Shown here: piece after piece, positions 9,626 through 24,600 of the stretch
How the letters are laid out: each line of letters opens with the position of its first letter
How positions within the stretch are numbered: position 1 is the first letter of the stretch
Made by a program: the position numbers and the translations under genes
Notes under the pieces: generated by a model
Seen by the model: the letters and a program-made list of their open reading frames with translations, nothing else
Database searches by the model: none
Told to the model about the DNA's origin: nothing
Assembly (NCBI RefSeq): GCF_905163445.1
Contig: NC_053187.1
Span: 15,795,001-15,859,000 of the forward strand
From: Pararge aegeria
Lineage: Eukaryota > Arthropoda > Insecta > Lepidoptera > Nymphalidae
Direction: 5' to 3'
Length of the DNA: 64,000 nucleotides

Positions 9626-12600
9626 CTGTGGAAGAAACAGTTACTAAAGAAAAGTTTTTATATTATAAAATAATGGTTCTTAACATTACATTATTATTCA
9701 TAGGTTAGGAATAGCGTTTTGATTCTAGTGAATTGGGCAATGGGCATTAGTGGAACGATGGAATCTTACCTACTCTTACTACAATTTCATCGTGGACAAG
9801 GTCCCACATAAAAGCTGATAGGGATTTCATTGTTATTCTATTGCATGTGACTAGTTACACTGCAGTTCTTCTAATATAGGCTTCCAAGTTCTAGCTTTTA
9901 TCTTTATCGTGAAGGTAGTAATCATAAACCTCATGGTATGACCTAATATTTACATGGCAACAATGCCAAAATTTGCCTCTATAAGTATGCGTATTTTTCT
10001 AGAATTTTCTCTTATCTTATCATATTATCTTATCAACCTAACCTAGAATTGTCAGGTTATCAGTATCTACGAAGTGTTTTTAGCCTGACCTCTGCAGCTG
10101 ACAGCAACGTTCGTATGCAATTATAGGTTAGATTGATTATAAGTATAAAGATAGCAGATCTCGTGATGTTCATGTGTTCATACAAGATCAACTATAAAAA
10201 TGTCATAATAAAGTAGGTAGGTAATTAGTTTATCGGTATTCTGAAATTGACTGATGACCTGATTTTTCGAAAAGATTCACTAGCCTAATAGTCAGTACGG
10301 TGGTCGATCGGTCGCTTTACTTAACCATAGTTCTATTCTGTACTGAGTTACGAACCGAGTAAGATAGTAAGACAGATATGGTATAAAATATTGGTCTGGC
10401 ATCTACCTACTGCTTAGAACTAATGTTAATTTTTAGTAGCTAGGTATGCATTCCGCACTTAATATATACGAATGTTTACGAATGTAGTTATCGCTTACAT
10501 CTCACTACTATGTACAGTCTACATACTTTGTATGTAATGAACGCACCAAAAGTGCCATCTATGTGCCTATTTGAATAAAGGAATATTTGACTTTGACTGG
10601 CTTTACATAGGTACGCATACAAAAAATACGTATATACTCGTATGTTTGTCTATTTATTTGTTACCTAAGTTAATCTCAGTGGCTGACGTGACCTTGAAAT
10701 AGATTGCTTCTTGAAAACGGACAAAGTCCTGGGAATGAAACTGTTTGTGGGGTATGGCAGTGATAGTAGAATCATAACCCTAATCAGTTACTAGGCGGAA
10801 TTGTACCGATACCGGAACGCTAAATCGCTTTATACATACTGTAAATTAAAGAACTTGCAGCATAGTTTATAGGAAGCGAGTATTGAATGTTAGATGAAAG
10901 AGTAATGAAGTTTTATTTGTATTTTTGTTTATTTAATGTACACATTGCCAATCGCTATCTAGCACGAAAGTAAGCGTTTTATTGATTCTAAGATATGAGT
11001 GATGAATGTTTTTATGATGTGTATACATAAATACTTAAAATATACATATAACCACCCAGACAATGAAAAATATGCATGTTCACCGCACAGACATTTTCCA
11101 ATTGAGGGAATCGAACCCACGGCCTTGGACGCAGAAAGCTGTGTCGCTGCCCACTGGGCCAATCTGACGTCACAGTGAATGAATACACTTTCATTGCACA
11201 CCGCAGAAATAAGAAGAGAGGTAGATAGAGGTAACAATTCGGCGGCGTTATCGCTTCATAGCAGTATCTTCCAGGCAACCAAAGGCGTAAAAGAGCATAA
11301 TACTTGCCTATTTGAATAAAGAAATATTTGAATTTGACTTTGACTTTGACTTATGAATAACATACCGTTTGATGTTAAGTGGGGTACGCAGCGGCGGGTA
11401 GTGGGCGGAGGCATCGGCGCGGCGCAGCCACGGGTGCTGTAGGACCCGCTCGGCACTGATGCGGTGCGACGCTTCCCGCACAAGCAGCTGCGCGATGAGA
11501 TCCTTCGCCTCAGACGATATATGTGACCACTCCTCCTCAGGGAATGAATAATGCCCTTCCTGTAGACAATGCGACAGTCTCTGTTACCGATTCAGTTCAT
11601 AAAATAAAGATTTTTCTGCACAATATTGATGGGTGTGATGCGGTGCGGGTATTTGCACAAACGGTAGTAGTTGTGCATTGTATCTATCTCGCACACAGGT
11701 TGTTGTGCTCGCTCGCACCTATAGAGCTGTCTACGCACGACACTTATGCCCGTTTTCACTAACGACGAACAAGGCAATGCCTAAGTAATTAACGCGTAAT
11801 CTAAGAACATTCCTAAGTATACATTTGCCTTTCAACAAGCGATTTTTACAATGCATCTCATATGATAACCTAACTTGACTATGATTCTTGCCACTAGGTG
11901 CGGTATTTTGTGTTTGTAAAATCATATTTTTAATTTTGTCAGATTTAAGGCTATTAGAAATTATATTTTAAAGAATTTATATTTTTATACCAACTAACCA
12001 GTGTCAGTTTATGAGTTCCCTAAACTTTATGCACCGCCGAATCGGTGTAGTAACTTTAGATGGCACCTAACTTCGTTAGTCATCATCTTAAGAGTTGGTG
12101 AAACGTTTTTTTCTCTACGCATTACCCAAATCATCTCAAACGTTAAAAATCCAATAGCAACAACGAAAATTATACACAAATGAACTGTCATTTACTGAAT
12201 GTTCAATAAAGAAGAAAAAACATGGAATTGCAACGCGTTGAAATAACGGGAAGTAAATAAAACTATATTTATAATGTATGACCTTCTGCAATTAATCATT
12301 CAGAGCAAGATACAGGAAACAAGGAAAAAGGATACACGCCGACTGAAAGAAGCCAGTTTTTTAATAAATGCACTTCAGAATCTCTGAAGGGTGACTTATT
12401 ATCACCTGGATTACCCTTGAATGTGGCGTTTATTCCACCAACAAGAGCATTCCCAATATTATTTGACGTAACCAGTTGGTAGGTTTTCCAAATACGCCGC
12501 GACCAAAACAGCAAGTCGTTTTCCTCGATTTTTAAGAGGATACGTTGTGCTGATGCAACATAACGTGGGATAAGGGCAAGAAGAAGAGGAATCTTACCTG

Positions 12601-15600
12601 GATGGAAGTGAAGAGCAGGTCCTGGCAAGCGCGGCAGTTGTCACCACGCTCCCAGCCGCAGTCGGCACCGCAATCGGCACGGAATGGCGGATAGCCGCAC
12701 AGCAGGATGTAGGCGATGACGCCCAACGACCACAGGTCGCAGCGCTTGTCGTAGTGCGTCGCCGCCGAACCCGCGAACAGCGACACCACCTCGGGCGCCA
12801 TAAACTCTGCACTGCCCACCTGCACAACAAATCAAAATTAAAAGGAAATCATGCAAAGAGAATATCAGTTAACAGGGCTGTAATGAAATAATGCAACGGA
12901 GAAAAGGAAAACCTGGATTGAACCTTAGAAGGGCCTAGGCCGTAGTCCACCACGCTGGCCATGTGCGAAATCGTAGATTTTTACGCCTTTGAGATTATTA
13001 TGCAGAACTCTCGGGCATGCCGGTTTCCTCAAATATTTTCCTTCACTTTTATAGCAAGTGAAATTTAATTGCTTAAACTCATGCACGAAACTCCGAAAAG
13101 TAAGAGGAGCGTTCCTCGTACCTAAGGAGGCCAAAGCCCTACACACTGAACTTTCACCGCTTCACACCCGAGTTTAGCAAGGAAGAATTGAAGCAATAAT
13201 AGATGGGACTGACGACTCGACGACAAGATTGTGAAGATGCACCAAAAAATTTATTATTTTAAAACTGATTCGTATTGGGCACTTTTTAAAGATATACTGA
13301 TTTAGGATAGACTGAAAAAGGTATTTTGATATTGTTATTGGTGACTTACCGGCGTCATTAGTTGCGGGGTCGCCAGTGGGCTTGCAAGGCTCGAAGTGAA
13401 ACTGATCCCACTTCCAAGATCGAAGTCACAAATCTTGACTGGGCAGAGACTGTCGCGGTTCACACATAAGATGTTCTCCGGCTTCAGGTCGCGGTGGGCG
13501 ACGCCTTTGCCGTGCAGGAAGTGTAGTGCGTTAGCTATTTCGCGAACTATCTCTGCCGCTTGCGGCTCTGAGAAGTAATGATGCTCCTGTATTCGCGACA
13601 GGAGTTGACCGCCGTTGATCTAGAACAAATGAAAACAGCTGTTAGTATTAACGTTATAAGGCATGAACGCATCAAAAGTGTTTTAAACACGCGACAATTT
13701 TTCCCGTGTAATGCCCGAAGTTAATAATCAATTTCTAAACCTTCAGCATGGATAGGAGACATTTACCCCAGGGGAAAGGATTAGAACAAATTTTATGTTT
13801 TCTCACAGCTTAATCCACTCTCCGAGCATGTACGCACAAACTTCTCCAATTCCCTGTTTCTGTCTTCTGCCTATATTAGATCAAAGAAGCGGTTCAACCT
13901 TATCGACATCGAAGAGTATAAAATTGAAAGCACTAGAAAATTTACTCTTCGATCTGAAGATTTTGATATTTTGTACGAAATCAAAGCTTACGGACATGCA
14001 ACGGGTAAAACAGAAGGAATCACTTTAAAATTAAATGCTCCAGGAGAAAAAATAATGTCCTGATTAGAATTAATGAAGAACTACGGTTACGTAATTCATG
14101 TATAGTATACAGTATACACACATCGGTAGATACAATCTGTCAGCGTAGTCCGGACTTAAGCTAGGCTGACAGAATCTAAAAAAGCGATTTGCTTTAATTA
14201 AGTGACCCGCCCATCCCATTATTTAACGACCCTTCTTAGAATATAATCGAGGAGGATTGCTAACTTAGATAGAGATAAAAATTCTATAAAGGATCCCCGG
14301 AATTTTCCTTTTTCAAATACACACAATCATTTTAGACCTAGCTATAATATCTTACGTTAGCATTTGTAGCAACTAACTTCGACCTTGCGCAAGGCTTAAC
14401 TGACTGCTGCGCGTGCCAGTATAAACCGGCTTCCCTCGCCTGCCTTAACCTGATTGAATTGCTTTATTAGTTTATACAAGACCATTGTTGGTAGCTGTCT
14501 GCCATATTGGGTTTGCTTTAAAAGTTTTATGGATTATTTTTCAGGCATATAATAAGTTCTTGAACAAAATACGAAAAATAATCTGAAACCATTGCACTGG
14601 GAAAGATACTATCTCAGAACCTATTATCAGCTAACTTGCTTTTTTGTTAAATGTTTTTCGTACGAAAATCCGAATCTAAAAGATAAAGTTATCTAAACGA
14701 TAAAAAATGTTTTGTTTGAAACTATTTAGAAAGAAAAATCGCCAAGAAATAATTATTAAGTACCGAATCCGATTGTGTTATCTGCAAAGGAATTGCTGTA
14801 AATATACCTATATGCTCTTCCTTAAAAACATTTGATTAAACAATATACCTAACCTTTGTGACGTAACATGTATCTAAAGCCCCTAAAACCAAACAAGCGT
14901 CGATAAACCGATTCAATTTGTGTAACAACTCACGTTTTTGTGAATGTGCAGACGTGGGATGATCAATCGTTTTGTTTGCTTACTTTGTTTGTTAATTAGA
15001 ATCGTTAAATCAACAAAAAACAAGCTGTTTCAAAATGAAACTAAACAAACACCTATTTCCTTTCTTTCGTAGGTTTTATGATTTAAATATCAAAGAAGAC
15101 TTTATTATGGATTATTTCCTAAACTTAAGCGAAGCTAGCTATCTAGGCGATCCATTTTTGCAGTAACATTTTTTTAAAGCCGAAAAAAATTGATTAGTAA
15201 ACCTGTTGCTATTCAGTGCATTCTGTTATTTTCTTGCTTAGTCAGCAGGACTAATGTCTTATTTTTGTAAAATATCAAAATATAATTACATTGTAACGTT
15301 AGCATTAGAACTTATATCATATCTGCACACAATTATGTCACCATGCTAAAAGTGATTGTTAAATTACTGGAGGAATGTTAATCTAACCGTTGGTAGCTAC
15401 TCCGTAAAATTCTGTACTTCAGTAAAATTGGAAATTAGTTACACTGATAATGGAAGGTATTTCATTTTAATGACTCCATTCTCTTTGAAAATGGATTTAC
15501 CAAACATGGAAACTTACATAATTAATGTGGAAACGTGTGATAGTTTGTTTTTAAAAAATAGCCTGGTTTTCGTCTCCAGGTTTCACCTGGAGATACCAAT

Positions 15601-18600
15601 ATTGCCCACGATAAGAAACCAATATTGCCCACGATAAGAAACCAATATTGCCCACGATAAGACAAGGTCAAAAGAAAGAAAATTTAATTAATTAGAATTG
15701 TCGTCTGACGAGGCTAGATGACAAGGATAACATTCTACAACAATGGCTAGCTTATCATAACAATTATTGTGATGGTTGCCCAAAACCTTCTCGTTAGGCT
15801 TGCTGACTTTTGAGGAATAGATTGACAAACAAGCATTTCTTACGAAGCTAGTTTTATAGTTTTCGTCCAAAAATATACTAGTTACTACAACTACTCAGTA
15901 AGTAAGTAAATTTCTGGACTCACCTTCTCGAAGACAAGGTAAAACTTGTCGGTGTCCTCAAAAAATTCAATGAGCTGGATTATGTTCGGGTGATCCTGGC
16001 AATAGTGGAAGGTCTCCACCTCGCGGAACACCCGGGCGCGGGCGTGCCCCGGCACCTTGTCGATGATCTTCACTGCAAACTCTTGCCCGGTGTAGATGTT
16101 GACGCATGTCTGCACCGAGGCATACGCACCCTCGCCTAGTACTTCACCCGTCAGCTTGTATAGGTCTGCAAAGAAAAAAATTCATTAACATTACTTTCTA
16201 TTTGATGTCTCTCTATCTCTTTTTCTCTTGCATTTAATGTAATGTTACCTAATAATAATGGTTAAGAAACGATTAATCAATCTACAAAGATTCAGAGAGA
16301 GAACAGAAAAAAACGTTATCATAAGGTTTCATCTTAGTGTTGTAAGATTAACATCAGTGCGAAGCGATAATTTGGCGTTGGTTGCAACGTTGCGTCTATC
16401 GCCATTCCTTAATTTAAATGGTTATCTCACAATGTTAGTGCGTAAGAGGTTTCTATTTATAGGTACTTAAGTACTTAATTCTACCAAGCCACCGAAGTCA
16501 ACTAAGTGCGGGTAACATTGTGGTTAATGATACAATTATTGTATTACACATATTTTTCATTTTATCCTAAGCTCGAATGTGTTGAATATAGGTAATCTTT
16601 TGGATATTTTCAGCTCAACTACTATAGCATCACCCAACCTCAACTACTCGCTCTACTAGCTATCGGCTATAGGTTCTGATAGTTCTATCGACTGTAATAT
16701 GACCTTGAAAAAAAATAAGTGGACGTCGAGCTGAGGGCGTACTTCATCTTTGGATTGACCTCTTTTACCGCTGCAGGTACGTGCAGAAGCAGAGTCCTTC
16801 AACCTACTATATTATATCATTTGTCATCAAAAGCCGTTCACTGCTGGACTAAAGGACTCTCCCGACGGGAGAGTTTATCCATAATCACCACGTTGGTTTA
16901 TCCATAATAATCACGGGTTGTATTCGCAGTAGATAGTGATACTAGGCCAGAGGACGCTGTTGTCCGTTCTCCGTTATATTCCCTTAGCCGTCTCGCACAA
17001 CAGCCGCGGAAGTAAAACAAAAGACAAGTCTATTCGAATCTGTTGTCACCACAGGGTGTATATAATAACTAGAAGTTTATCGTTTAATAATCGGTCGTTA
17101 TTTTGGAAATTTTACATGAAGCAATTTTAAGTGGAGCTAACCGCTTTTCTCTGCAGACAGTTTCCTTGCCTCGTTGCTAGTCGTACCTGTAGTGGAGAGT
17201 TCCCCCAACCAGCTATAAAAAGGTTTTTTTATCACGGTTGTTACCTTGGAAACATGACGTGACCACCGAGCTGCCAGAGCGCTTCTTCCTGCGACGCTTC
17301 CTGCGCGCCTCTTCCTTGCGCCTCTGGAGCTCCTCGCTGTCGGGGATGGGCACCGGTGCGGACGACTCGGGCCCACGTGGTATCTCTTCTGTTTCACGCT
17401 CGCTCCCCGATTGACTACTGCCACGGCCGACGCCTGGAGACAAGAGATTTAAATTGATTAATCTGTATATAACATAAAACAACGCTTCCACTGTTTGTAC
17501 GCTTAGGTCTTTCTAACGACGCAACGGATTATAATTCAGTTTCCAGCAATAGACAGAATGGTTCAAGAGAAAGATTTGTAATGTGATGCGGTAAAATTTT
17601 TTCGGTACTTTACGTGCAAATTAAAATTAAGGTATTTGTATTATTATTAACTTAACACTGCCTCACAATAGTCTACATGGGACGCGTCGCGTCGGGTCGC
17701 TAGTTAGGATTTTAAATTAACAAACCAAGAAGAACGCAAATATCTACTCGTGTTAATTAATAGACTTGCGTTTGACCGTAATCAGGAATGGTGGAAAAGT
17801 TTTCTTAGCGTTGTTTTCCAAGAGTAAGTAGGTAATCTTGCTTCTAACGTTTTCTTTTCGTGCAATCGGTAATGGGTTAGGACAGCCAAAATACATAATT
17901 TACCCAGGTTTTACAGTGCTCTTAAAGCAAATCTATAATTAGGTACGTATGATAGGAACTTCTAAAACGTAAACTAAATTATTTTGCAATGTAATATTCC
18001 CCATTTATCTAGATCTATTTAGGCACATTGTCCTTCATAAACACCAGTTGATATTGACAAATAGGTTACAGGGGGAGGGGGACATAATTTTTTTTTTAAA
18101 AGCTATCGAAACTTATTTGACAATGAACTGTCGTAATATAATCACAGATACAATATCTTCGCCTCTTGACGTTAATCCCTGATTTGAGGTCGAAACAATA
18201 AAGTCGAAATGTTACGAGGTCACATTAAACTGAGGATAAGAACAGAGAAAATAATCTTACTGAATTTACTTGAGAATGATTTAATATGCTTCCGAGATGC
18301 TTAAATCTAATTCTTAATCCCATTTATATTACATGGGCCCTACATACAATAACACTTTTAAAACGTTAAGTTTTTAAAAATGAAAATAAAAATAAAAAGG
18401 TCAAACAGTCTACAAGGACAGCTTATTTCTATAGGATTTCTTCATCACATAGTCACCAAATTTAAACAGAACCAACTAGAGAGTCGTTATCCGATAATTC
18501 CGATTGTCTAGTTGTCGCATCGTCCCGCTGAACATACGCTGTAACACATGGCAAGAAGACTGCCATTGCAACACCAAATATAATATAATACCAATCTAGT

Positions 18601-21600
18601 CGAAGCAATCAATCTACAGACGTGCGAACAAATTGTTATAAGTTGGCATGTTTGTAGATGCTAAAAGATTAACTTTCTTAATCACTGCTTCGTGAGAGGT
18701 TATCAAATTAAATTATCTATGCGGTGCGTGACCCGGTCTTATCTTATCTGTAGCCAGTAAGCAGCTCCTTCGTCAGTCAAACAACTCATAGCGAAGCTAA
18801 TACCGCTTTCTCTTCCTTACACAAGATACTGCCAGTGCTTATACCTACTTATTTACAGTACGTATTCACGACTTTTACAACACATGAGTATTTACACGAC
18901 TGCCCGAAAAGGAGTTTGAAGAACCCTGAAAAGGGGGTTCTTTTTTATAAGTATGTGGGTTTCTATATTCCACTACAACTTTTGAAGATATACTTCTTTT
19001 GGCGCGTTAGGGAAAAATGGTAAGAGTAAATTTTTACGATGAGCGCGCACACCGTCACAAACAACCGACGCCATTAAGTTAGCTATAGTCAAAATTTTAG
19101 TTTTTCTAAAAAAGGTTTGTCAGTTGACTTTCAATAATTCAAACAATACTATTGTTAGTGTCGTTTTTTGTACAAACGTATAATAAGGCGAAAATTTAAA
19201 AAAAATTAAAAGATTTTCATCTTGTTACGCAAAATATTATAACTTAATACTTCTAACGCGTGTACAATAAGTACACATACGTTTTTTTTTAAATAGAACG
19301 CATTCGAATTTAAGAATTCTTACAAAATTTAATTTTAGTATGGTGGCTCCATTTTGCGATTTCATGTTGTGTTTGACATTAATATATTTTGATTTATTTA
19401 ATTACGTAGGTAGTTACTTGTTTACTTTTTACATGCAACGGTGTCGGTGTATTTTTAGAAAAATAGGCTTTACTAACTTCTATTGAAGTTACACGCCACC
19501 TTAACGCCTCAGAGCCCTTAAATTTGAATAAAAAAATTGTATATTATGTTATTGTCCTGTCTTGCGCATACGTATGATAGTCCCTTAAAAACAAGAGGTT
19601 CAAAGAATGGCGTGCAAAGAAAAAGATCGGTATAGTGAAAAACTATTTGTCAGCGATCAACGAACTGGCATTGTTTTGCTCGCAGATACGAGTATTTTAA
19701 TGTAATTAAAATGTCATTGGTTACTGGTAAGGAACTTTCTGGACAATTAATTTTTAGCGATCAACAATTAACAATTGTTTTGCTTGCAGACAATTTAATG
19801 TTATTTTTCATGGATAATAAGCAACCTATTGAACGCAGATTCTTTAGATGTTATAATTCAAATATTAAAGACAATAAAAGTTACTTGTTATTATAGTACT
19901 GCGTACGTACAGGGTCATTGAACGCAAAATATGGCACCAACTTTTTTATGCTAAAATGTAGAAAGAGCACCAGGCAGGTGCCCGAGATAAACTTGTATTT
20001 CCGACTTCGCAGTATGATTAAACTGAATACAAAAAACGATCCATGATCTGTAAGTAGGTAGATCAATATAACTCGCCAAACAATTATAAGCCGTATTTTA
20101 AAACAAACAATGATAAGCCGCAGTTTTTTCGTCGTCCATAGTAGTTCATGAGTATTCTCAGAGATGGGGCTCGTTTATTTGTGGGTCGAATCATTGCAAA
20201 ATATTTGTTTGCAGGACCACATTTATTAATTTATATCGATAATAGAAACACTCTTAATAAGCGGTACCTGAACATGGTTTAGATATACAACTATAAAAGT
20301 TGTCGTTGGTTTATTTGTGGATCGAATAAGCGTAAAATATTTGTTTGAAGGACCACATATTTTAATATATATAGTTAGTAGAAACACATAATAAGCGGTA
20401 GCTAAACATGGTTTTGATAGTTTCTCTTTTCGAAATACAACGATACTACACATCGAAAACAACAATTGACCCGCACGGATAGCTCTCACTAGTCACTACG
20501 CTTTCTGCGGACGCCATTGTTACGTTTTCACTGCGTTCATAATTTGAATTTGAATACGGACAAAATAAATGTCCGTTGACAAACCAAGCTAATAAATGAA
20601 TGACATAAAATGTATGCGCCCATTTTATCTCATTTATTTTAATAGTTTCACTGTTACATTGCTAAAATACAGATCGGTACTACTACTACTACATTCAATC
20701 TGCAAATTAATAATTCAGTGCGTAAGTCGTGGGCAATACTCACTGCTTTATTTTATATTTGAAGGAAAACGTTCAAGAAAAAAAAAACTTTATTTTAAAT
20801 CGATTACCCTACCCTAAGTTACCCTACTAAACTTTGCTTAAATCGGCCCTTTGGAAAAACAAACAGCTTCGTAACCGACGACGAATAAATTTGACTTACA
20901 ATTTATTCGTAGTTTGTATCTATTGGGAACGCTCTGTCATCGACAATGTTATTCTGTGCTCAGCTGGGAGACGTGACTCGCGAGTGCAGCTGAGTTGGCA
21001 AACAAAGCCGGTTCAACGACCCGGGACCGCACCCAGAACTGCGTGCGCGCAGTACTCAGGCGGCGCTGCCCTCGCCACCCACTGCTATGTTACGCGACCG
21101 TTTCAACTCGACTCGAGGTCTATTAAACTACGATATTGTATCGTACGTTGAACGATACACACAGTAAACATAGTAGTGTTCTTATTTATATATACCATGT
21201 TATCTTTTTGGTTTGGTATAATATTTTCATACGTAACTACCTTATTGCTTGGCAAATACTTATTTAAATAAACACTCGAAACAATATATGGCGTTATATA
21301 TCACCTTCCTTAGTCTATCAGTGTCCCCGAGGTGGTAGTCCAGCAATAATACCTCATCGTTTCAACTCTTCTCGATGTCTATGGTACAATACTACATTTT
21401 TATCATATTCTTAGTCATACGAAGTCTACCAATTGGCCAGAGTGGTTGACTACGATCTAAACCATTCCAATTCTGAGAGGAGACCCGTTCACTATAGTGG
21501 GCAGGTAATAATCATGACGAAGAAGAAATTAAAAAAAAATTCTAACCTGTCCAACAATAATTTCAGTACTTGTTAGTGTAAAGTTGGTATGTATTGAAAT

Positions 21601-24600
21601 TGAGTGTAAACATTTTCACTATCGATCTACATATATCGGTATGCCTTGGCAATAATTGGCCTTATGCCGTCACAGCAAACGACTTGACGCTCTCTTATGC
21701 CGTCATGCAACATCTAAGTTACTGCGTATTTATTCTTGGTGGACGCTGTGGCCCGTGGAACTTCGATCGGCAGGAGCATTTTGGTAATTTTTAATTTCAA
21801 CTCTTTCTCTAGTCTAAACTGGTTGAAGGCTTCGACTGACAAAGACGTGAAGCAAACCTTAAATACAACTTATCCCTAACAGGTTAGCCCGGACTACATC
21901 ACAAATGGTAACTTATAGTGGATTAAAAAAATGCCAAAACCTCGTACTCCATAGTTGAGTCTATTAGAACAACAAAACACAATATGCACACTGTACAGTA
22001 AACCTTGTGTCGCACCTAACATTATTTATTCGGTGCTCAAGGTAACAAAATGTAAGGAAAATCGATTGTCGAGTTATAAATCCTTGCATATTAATCAACA
22101 TCATACAATAACCGTAAACCTCTTAAATTAAAACAACTTCATGATCATCATTGTAAGCCAGTTAATGTTCCACAGGTCTCCCCTAGTGGGTTAAGAACAT
22201 TGGATCCACCTAGTAGACCCCTAATGCTGGTGGGCGAGCTTATATCATATGTTAGTTATGATAATATGGAGAACAGCTTAACTTGCTCTCCAAAGCTAGG
22301 GGGTAGACACCATTTATTTCATAAATCCGGGCTGGTAGTTGGTTCATTCAGCTTTAAAAAAAAATATTTGTGCCAGACCCGTGGACCTGGGAATCGAGAA
22401 TTGTGATCCTTAGTTAAAAATGCTAATCCCTAGACCAACGAGGCAGTTATACCATCTATAGTTATGGGTCTGTGGTTAAAACTTTGATAGATGAATGCAA
22501 ATGCTCAAACGCAAAGCTGGCAATGCAAAAGCGAACGCGACAGTCTAATTTGTGATCGTTTCAAAGACGACAAACCTATAATAGTATTTATAGTACGTAT
22601 AAACGTGCACATTCCGTAGAAGGTGCCGTGATTGTGAAGTGTGAGCTCGAACGTGTTCCGTGAAACAGTTTATTCCGATCTGCTTCCGTGTCACATTCAA
22701 TACAAATCACTATAGATATGTAATAAGACAAATATATACATGATAACTGCTTTTGTTTACTTACTGAGTTTCTTGCTGGCTTCTTCTAAGTACAACCTGC
22801 ATTTAGAACTGGAGGTAGAGTCACAACAAACAGGCTGGACTTTTCGAAAGAACCAGTAAGGTAGGCCTACTTGAAATAATTAACGGAGAAAAATGAAAAC
22901 TGAAATATACCTTATTTGAAATAATAATAATTTATCTAGATCTTATTTTTAGTGATACATTTCACGGATGGCCATGAATATAGCTTCCTTTGTAGCGTTC
23001 TAGAGAAGTAACACGCGGCAAAAGGTCAATTGTAATCAAAGACTCACCATTATGTTTCCAAATAATATCAAAAGTCAACATGGCGGCCACTAGCGTCCAC
23101 ATTGTTGTCAGTTTAAGTGTTACCACTAACTCTGACTTTGAACATTTATATTGAACCGTTAAAACTTTTGAATTCGATAGTCAATGAACTATGTCAGGTT
23201 GTTGTCATTCGCTAGGTCTTACGTATTTAGGTTGCATAAACCATTTTTTACTCAGTTAATTTACTACAAACACTGATGACATAATTTTGAGAATAGTAAA
23301 AATATTTCTACTGTTTATTTGTTCGCTCGAAATCTAGCTAGCTACCTTCAGATTTCGGTTGTAAAAACAAAGTTTCACCATTGGGTTTTATACATTTTAA
23401 AAGAATTCACCTTTTAATTTTAGAACTACTCTCTTGCATATATAATTATACATGCTAACCTCGGAACACGCAGTTGCAAATGCCAATCGGAAATCAGTTG
23501 ACTTTTATAAATCTACAGGCAATGAGGCTCACTGTCTAGTGACCAATAAAGCAATATGGAACATAAACACAGGATATTTAACCAAATGCGCAATAAAATG
23601 GTGCCTATCAGGAGGCACTCCCACTTGTAAAATCGCCTGCTACACAGTTGCAACCACAGTTTCCTGTTTACATAATTATCTCTAACAAGTTAGAGTCAGT
23701 TAAGAACAGAGATGTTTGTTAGTTTTGTTATCACCAGAAAAAAACAATAGTATTCATTCAGTTCAAATTACAATTCTACAACCGTGGGTGACTGAATTGT
23801 ATTTATACTCTCTCTTAGTAAATTAACGGAGTAAAAACCTATTATTTATGGGTTTCTCCTTTAACCATAATGTATTTGGATCCCTAATAGCTTTAGTTTT
23901 AATTTATAAGGATTCGTAGAATTGAATTTTCATTATTAGATATAAAGATTTTAAGAGATTATTAGTTAGAAATTAATCATGGTCTAAAAAAAATATCACT
24001 GCTGCATTTCAGCGATGTAATCTTTTTGCTATCACCAGTTAATGAAGTCCAGAGTCATCGAACGTGTTATCACACGTAGAAACCTAAATACGTAAAAAGA
24101 ACCGCCTACGCGTTGCCCTGGTCAAACAGAGCGAACTAATTCTAAAACCGTGTTTTACGAGGAAACCCAATAACGTGAGGAAACGCAGTGAATTGAATGT
24201 CCGTTCGGGTTGCCTTTGTGGACCGAATTTTTATGGGAAGATCTGTCATATTAACTAGTCAAATTTTTAACTTTATGAAAAAGTTTTACGTAGTATCAAT
24301 TCAATTCAACTCTTTCATTTTCATAAAACATGAAAACATGACATGCAAATTTGAATCTATACATATCGAAGTAATAAGCGTTAAAAAGTAAATGTTCCTG
24401 TTGTTATTTTTATTATCCGATGACATTGAAATCATCTTAGGTACCTAACTTAAACAATTCTATGAAGCATAATTTTATTGTTTTAAAGGGCACTAATCCA
24501 GTTGATCATTTCAGAAATTATAATGCTTTGCTCGGAAATTAACATCTCACTAAGGTTGAAATCTATAGAGTGCATCAACAGTTTCTCATACAGACTAGTA

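Larger units (their letters stand above)
9626..11365 (-). other. Lk6: Lk6 intron 6, repeat-bearing
   Basis: It contains a LINE-tail fragment at 10546-10605, a family A SINE at 10960-11172, a LINE 3' piece at 11175-11285 (minus, …TTCCAGGCAACC) and another tail at 11300-11352 ending in tandem TTTGAC. I see nothing else. Confidence 0.7.

Noticed and set aside
9153..9708. Long plus-strand open frames of 104 and 139 codons
   Set aside because: They are antisense to Lk6 exon 7, whose GC-rich coding sequence keeps other frames open.
12641..12856. Alternative minus-strand frames over Lk6 exon 5
   Set aside because: The conserved kinase reading is in one frame; the others are shadows.
15595..15663. 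Short repeats that could suggest a CRISPR-like array
   Set aside because: The units are directly adjacent with no spacers, within a eukaryotic intron.
17137..17244. Extension of Lk6 exon 2 beyond its donor
   Set aside because: The GTAACA donor joins in phase to exon 3 and restores the conserved kinase start; reading on gives no known sequence.
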